A DNA stretch of 64,000 nt. Source: Mucilaginibacter sp. dw_454 (lineage in GTDB: Bacteria; Bacteroidota; Bacteroidia; Sphingobacteriales; Sphingobacteriaceae). Under the pieces are notes generated by a model. That model worked only from the letters and a program-made list of their open reading frames with translations, had not been told where the DNA came from and searched no databases. Position numbers and translations under genes: made by a program. The DNA lies in contig NZ_JAAVVB010000001.1 of the NCBI RefSeq assembly GCF_018449775.1, forward strand, positions 1,302,001 through 1,366,000, read 5' to 3'. Below, in pieces: positions 62,278 through 64,000 of this stretch (positions within the stretch are counted from its first letter, which is position 1; every line of letters starts with the position of its first letter).

Positions 62278-63447
62278 ATGTCAAAAAGAGATTATTATGA
62301 TGTCCTGGGCGTAGCAAAAGGTGCAGATGCCGACGAGATCAAGAAAGCCTATCGTAAAATGGCCATTAAGTATCACCCGGATAAAAACGAGGGCGATAAA
62401 GAGGCTGAAGAAAAATTTAAGGAAGCGGCCGAAGCTTACGAGGTTTTAAGTAATCCGGAAAAACGTCAGCGTTACAACCAGTTTGGCCATGCAGCTAATG
62501 CGCATTCTGCAAATAGTGGTGGTGCTGGTTATGGTGGCGCAGGCATGAATATGGAAGACATATTCAGTCAGTTTGGCGACATTTTTGGCGGTGGCAGTCC
62601 GTTTGATGGTTTCTTTGGTGGCGGCGGCGGTCGCCAGAGCGGTGGCCGCAGAGTGGCACGTGGCAGCAATTTGCGCATCAAAGTAAAACTGACATTGGAA
62701 GAAATTGCCAACGGCACCGAAAAGAAAATAAAGGTTAACAAACAGATCATCTGTAAAACCTGCGACGGCAGTGGCGCTAAGGATAAATCATCTTTCCAAA
62801 CCTGTAAAACCTGCGGTGGACAGGGCGCCGTTAGGCGTGTAACCAACACCATCCTGGGCCAGATGCAAACTACCAGCACCTGCCCTACCTGTAATGGCGA
62901 AGGCAGTGTGATCACCTCTAAATGTAGTGTTTGCCATGGCGACGGCGTTGTACGCGGCGAAGAAACCATCAGCATAAACGTACCTGCCGGTGTAAGCGAA
63001 GGCATGCAACTGAGCATGAGCGGAAAGGGTAACGCTGCCCCACGTGGTGGCATGCCAGGCGATCTGATCATTCTGATCGAAGAGATCCCGCATGAAACTT
63101 TAAAACGTGACGGTAACAACGTGATTTATGATCTGCACATTACCTTTATTGATGCAGCCTTAGGTACCAGCGTTGAAGTACCGACTATCGACGGTAAAGC
63201 CAAGATCAAAATAGATCCCGGAACGCAAGGCGGTAAAATACTGCGCTTAAAAGGCAAAGGTGTACCAGAGGTTAACTCCTATCATCGTGGCGATCAATTG
63301 ATCCACATCAACATCTGGACGCCAAAAGCACTAAGCAACGAAGAACGTGCGCTGTTAGAGAAACTGCAAAATTCGCCTAACTTTAAGCCCAACCCGGGCA
63401 AAAACGAAAAGAGTTTCTTTGAGCGGATGAAAGAATATTTTGAATAA
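62278..63447 (+). CDS. dnaJ: Chaperone protein DnaJ
   Basis: 389 residues. J domain with [16 protein letters not shown] (HPD at 33-35), Gly/Phe-rich linker (residues about 75-125), four zinc repeats [32 protein letters not shown] at about 158-225, and the C-terminal substrate-binding beta domains. DnaJ delivers clients to DnaK and stimulates its ATPase. Follows grpE. A terminator is at 63474. Confidence 0.97.
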   Translation: MSKRDYYDVLGVAKGADADEIKKAYRKMAIKYHPDKNEGDKEAEEKFKEAAEAYEVLSNPEKRQRYNQFGHAANAHSANSGGAGYGGAGMNMEDIFSQFGDIFGGGSPFDGFFGGGGGRQSGGRRVARGSNLRIKVKLTLEEIANGTEKKIKVNKQIICKTCDGSGAKDKSSFQTCKTCGGQGAVRRVTNTILGQMQTTSTCPTCNGEGSVITSKCSVCHGDGVVRGEETISINVPAGVSEGMQLSMSGKGNAAPRGGMPGDLIILIEEIPHETLKRDGNNVIYDLHITFIDAALGTSVEVPTIDGKAKIKIDPGTQGGKILRLKGKGVPEVNSYHRGDQLIHINIWTPKALSNEERALLEKLQNSPNFKPNPGKNEKSFFERMKEYFE

Positions 63448-63473
63448 AAGCTGAAAGGCGAAAGCAAAAAGGT

Positions 63474-63510
63474 TAAAGGCTCATGATTGTAGAATTCTGA
63501 GCCTTTTTTG
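63474..63510 (+). terminator. Rho-independent terminator after dnaJ
   Basis: AAAGGCTCA (63475-63483) pairs with TGAGCCTTT (from 63498) and is followed by a T run. It also lies 10 bp from the end of the convergent nucleoside hydrolase gene. Confidence 0.8.
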
Positions 63511-63520
63511 TTTATACGGA

Positions 63521-64000
63521 TTATTTCTTAGGCTGATGCATAATCAACTGATTAATCAAATCCTGCACTTGCTGATGATCTATTTTCTCGGTCAGATACG
63601 CCTGCCCTTTACCATTATCATCCCAAGTATTTTTACCGTCAGCAGCAAGTGGTGCCATTTTTCCCGGGTAAAGATCATAATAAGGTTCTGAACCTTTAAT
63701 GGCGACCAATACAGCGGTTTCATCCCAACTCATGCGGCCACCGGCATCGTCTTTTGATTTCGACATGGCTATACTGAATACATCTTTTACCGGACTGTTT
63801 TTAATCGACGCATCGTTTATCAGCGGCAAGCCCACTTTAATCTTCTCTCCTATCTCAAATCCACTATATATTATTGAAATGTCGATGTTTTGAAAAACGT
63901 TATTAGCGGCCGGGGCATCCATGATCACGTTAAACTCATTCCCGGATGGAAACCGGCCGGCCATACTTACCAATTGTTTTACCTTTTTCTGAATAAGCTC
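63521..64000 (-). CDS. Nucleoside hydrolase-like protein, C-terminal part
   Basis: The reading frame is open to the window edge on the minus strand, so the gene begins beyond base 64000. About 159 residues are present, ending at 63521. The stretches FNVIMDAPAANNVF, YSGFEIGEKI and SWDETAVLVAIKG resemble the C-terminal half of inosine-uridine preferring nucleoside hydrolases, which split ribonucleosides to base and ribose. The N-terminal Asp-rich calcium site lies outside the window, so the call rests on the second half only. Convergent with dnaJ. Confidence 0.75.
   Translation of the reverse strand, partial: ELIQKKVKQLVSMAGRFPSGNEFNVIMDAPAANNVFQNIDISIIYSGFEIGEKIKVGLPLINDASIKNSPVKDVFSIAMSKSKDDAGGRMSWDETAVLVAIKGSEPYYDLYPGKMAPLAADGKNTWDDNGKGQAYLTEKIDHQQVQDLINQLIMHQPKK

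Noticed and set aside
62568..63119. 183-codon minus-strand frame inside dnaJ
   Set aside because: Shadow of the dnaJ coding sequence; composition follows the complement of Gly- and Cys-rich codons.
1..64000. tRNA, rRNA, prophage or integrated plasmid
   Set aside because: No cloverleaf, rRNA-like sequence, integrase or phage structural gene was seen on either strand; absence was judged by eye only.

Overview
The window looks like a chromosomal segment of a Bacteroidota bacterium, most likely a soil or plant-associated member of Sphingobacteriaceae (Mucilaginibacter or Pedobacter type). Pointers are the T9SS sorting domain on a large surface protein, paired DUF3857/transglutaminase proteins, DUF4397 lipoproteins, a GH92 mannosidase, starts that mostly lack Shine-Dalgarno sequences, several TAnnTTTG (Bacteroidota -7) promoter boxes, and GTG/TTG starts mixed with ATG. 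The assignment is inference from gene content; no rRNA or marker-gene comparison was possible. I saw no prophage, transposase, CRISPR array, tRNA or rRNA.

Layout. 1-9.3 kb: end of a thiolase, an exported unknown, a POT peptide transporter, a dolichyl-phosphate-mannose-synthase-like glycosyltransferase, ruvB, then an exported carbohydrate group (GH92 mannosidase, overlapping Gfo/Idh/MocA oxidoreductase, polysaccharide deacetylase). 9.3-21 kb: queG, an ExoX-like nuclease, two ATGA-coupled DUF3857 proteins, an unlisted 38-residue membrane protein, a TMEM175-like channel, an NlpC/P60 lipoprotein, mutS and an exonuclease III. 21-36.5 kb: a repeat-packed spacer, a CDF transporter, two DUF4397 lipoproteins, a divergent LysR/methyltransferase pair, ppnP, small proteins, a CYTH protein, a 923-residue MG2/TonB-plug protein, an aldo/keto reductase, an acyltransferase, galK and a SpoU methyltransferase. 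36.5-42.7 kb: gltB-gltD glutamate synthase. 43-53.1 kb: gmhB, a GT-C-like membrane protein, then the complete histidine operon hisG-D-C-B-H-A-F-IE. 53.2-64 kb: a small lipoprotein, a WD40 protein, a T9SS surface protein, an NlpC/P60 hydrolase, a ferredoxin divergent from an acyl-CoA reductase, a 67-residue protein with an FtsE ATPase, grpE-dnaJ and the end of a nucleoside hydrolase.

The two strongest non-genic signals are linked to the his operon. Upstream of hisG there is an 18-codon leader peptide with five His codons, overlapping two mutually exclusive hairpins and preceded by a good Bacteroidota promoter: a histidine attenuator in form. Inside the same operon, four of the seven gene junctions are filled by one family of about 70-100 bp imperfect palindromes (outer ends GTCATTGCGAG / CTCGCAATGAC), each fitting between one stop codon and the next start codon; a fifth junction (hisG-hisD) holds a different repeat. 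Four more copies and two copies of a second family (TGTCATTTTGAGC) lie elsewhere in the window, one of the latter nested inside a third palindrome.

How genes work together: GltBD makes glutamate, the amino donor used by HisC (and via glutamine by HisH). GrpE-DnaJ are co-chaperones of a DnaK encoded elsewhere. The GH92/oxidoreductase/deacetylase set and the transporter and glycosyltransferase genes suggest glycan turnover at the cell surface. Most remaining genes are housekeeping singletons.
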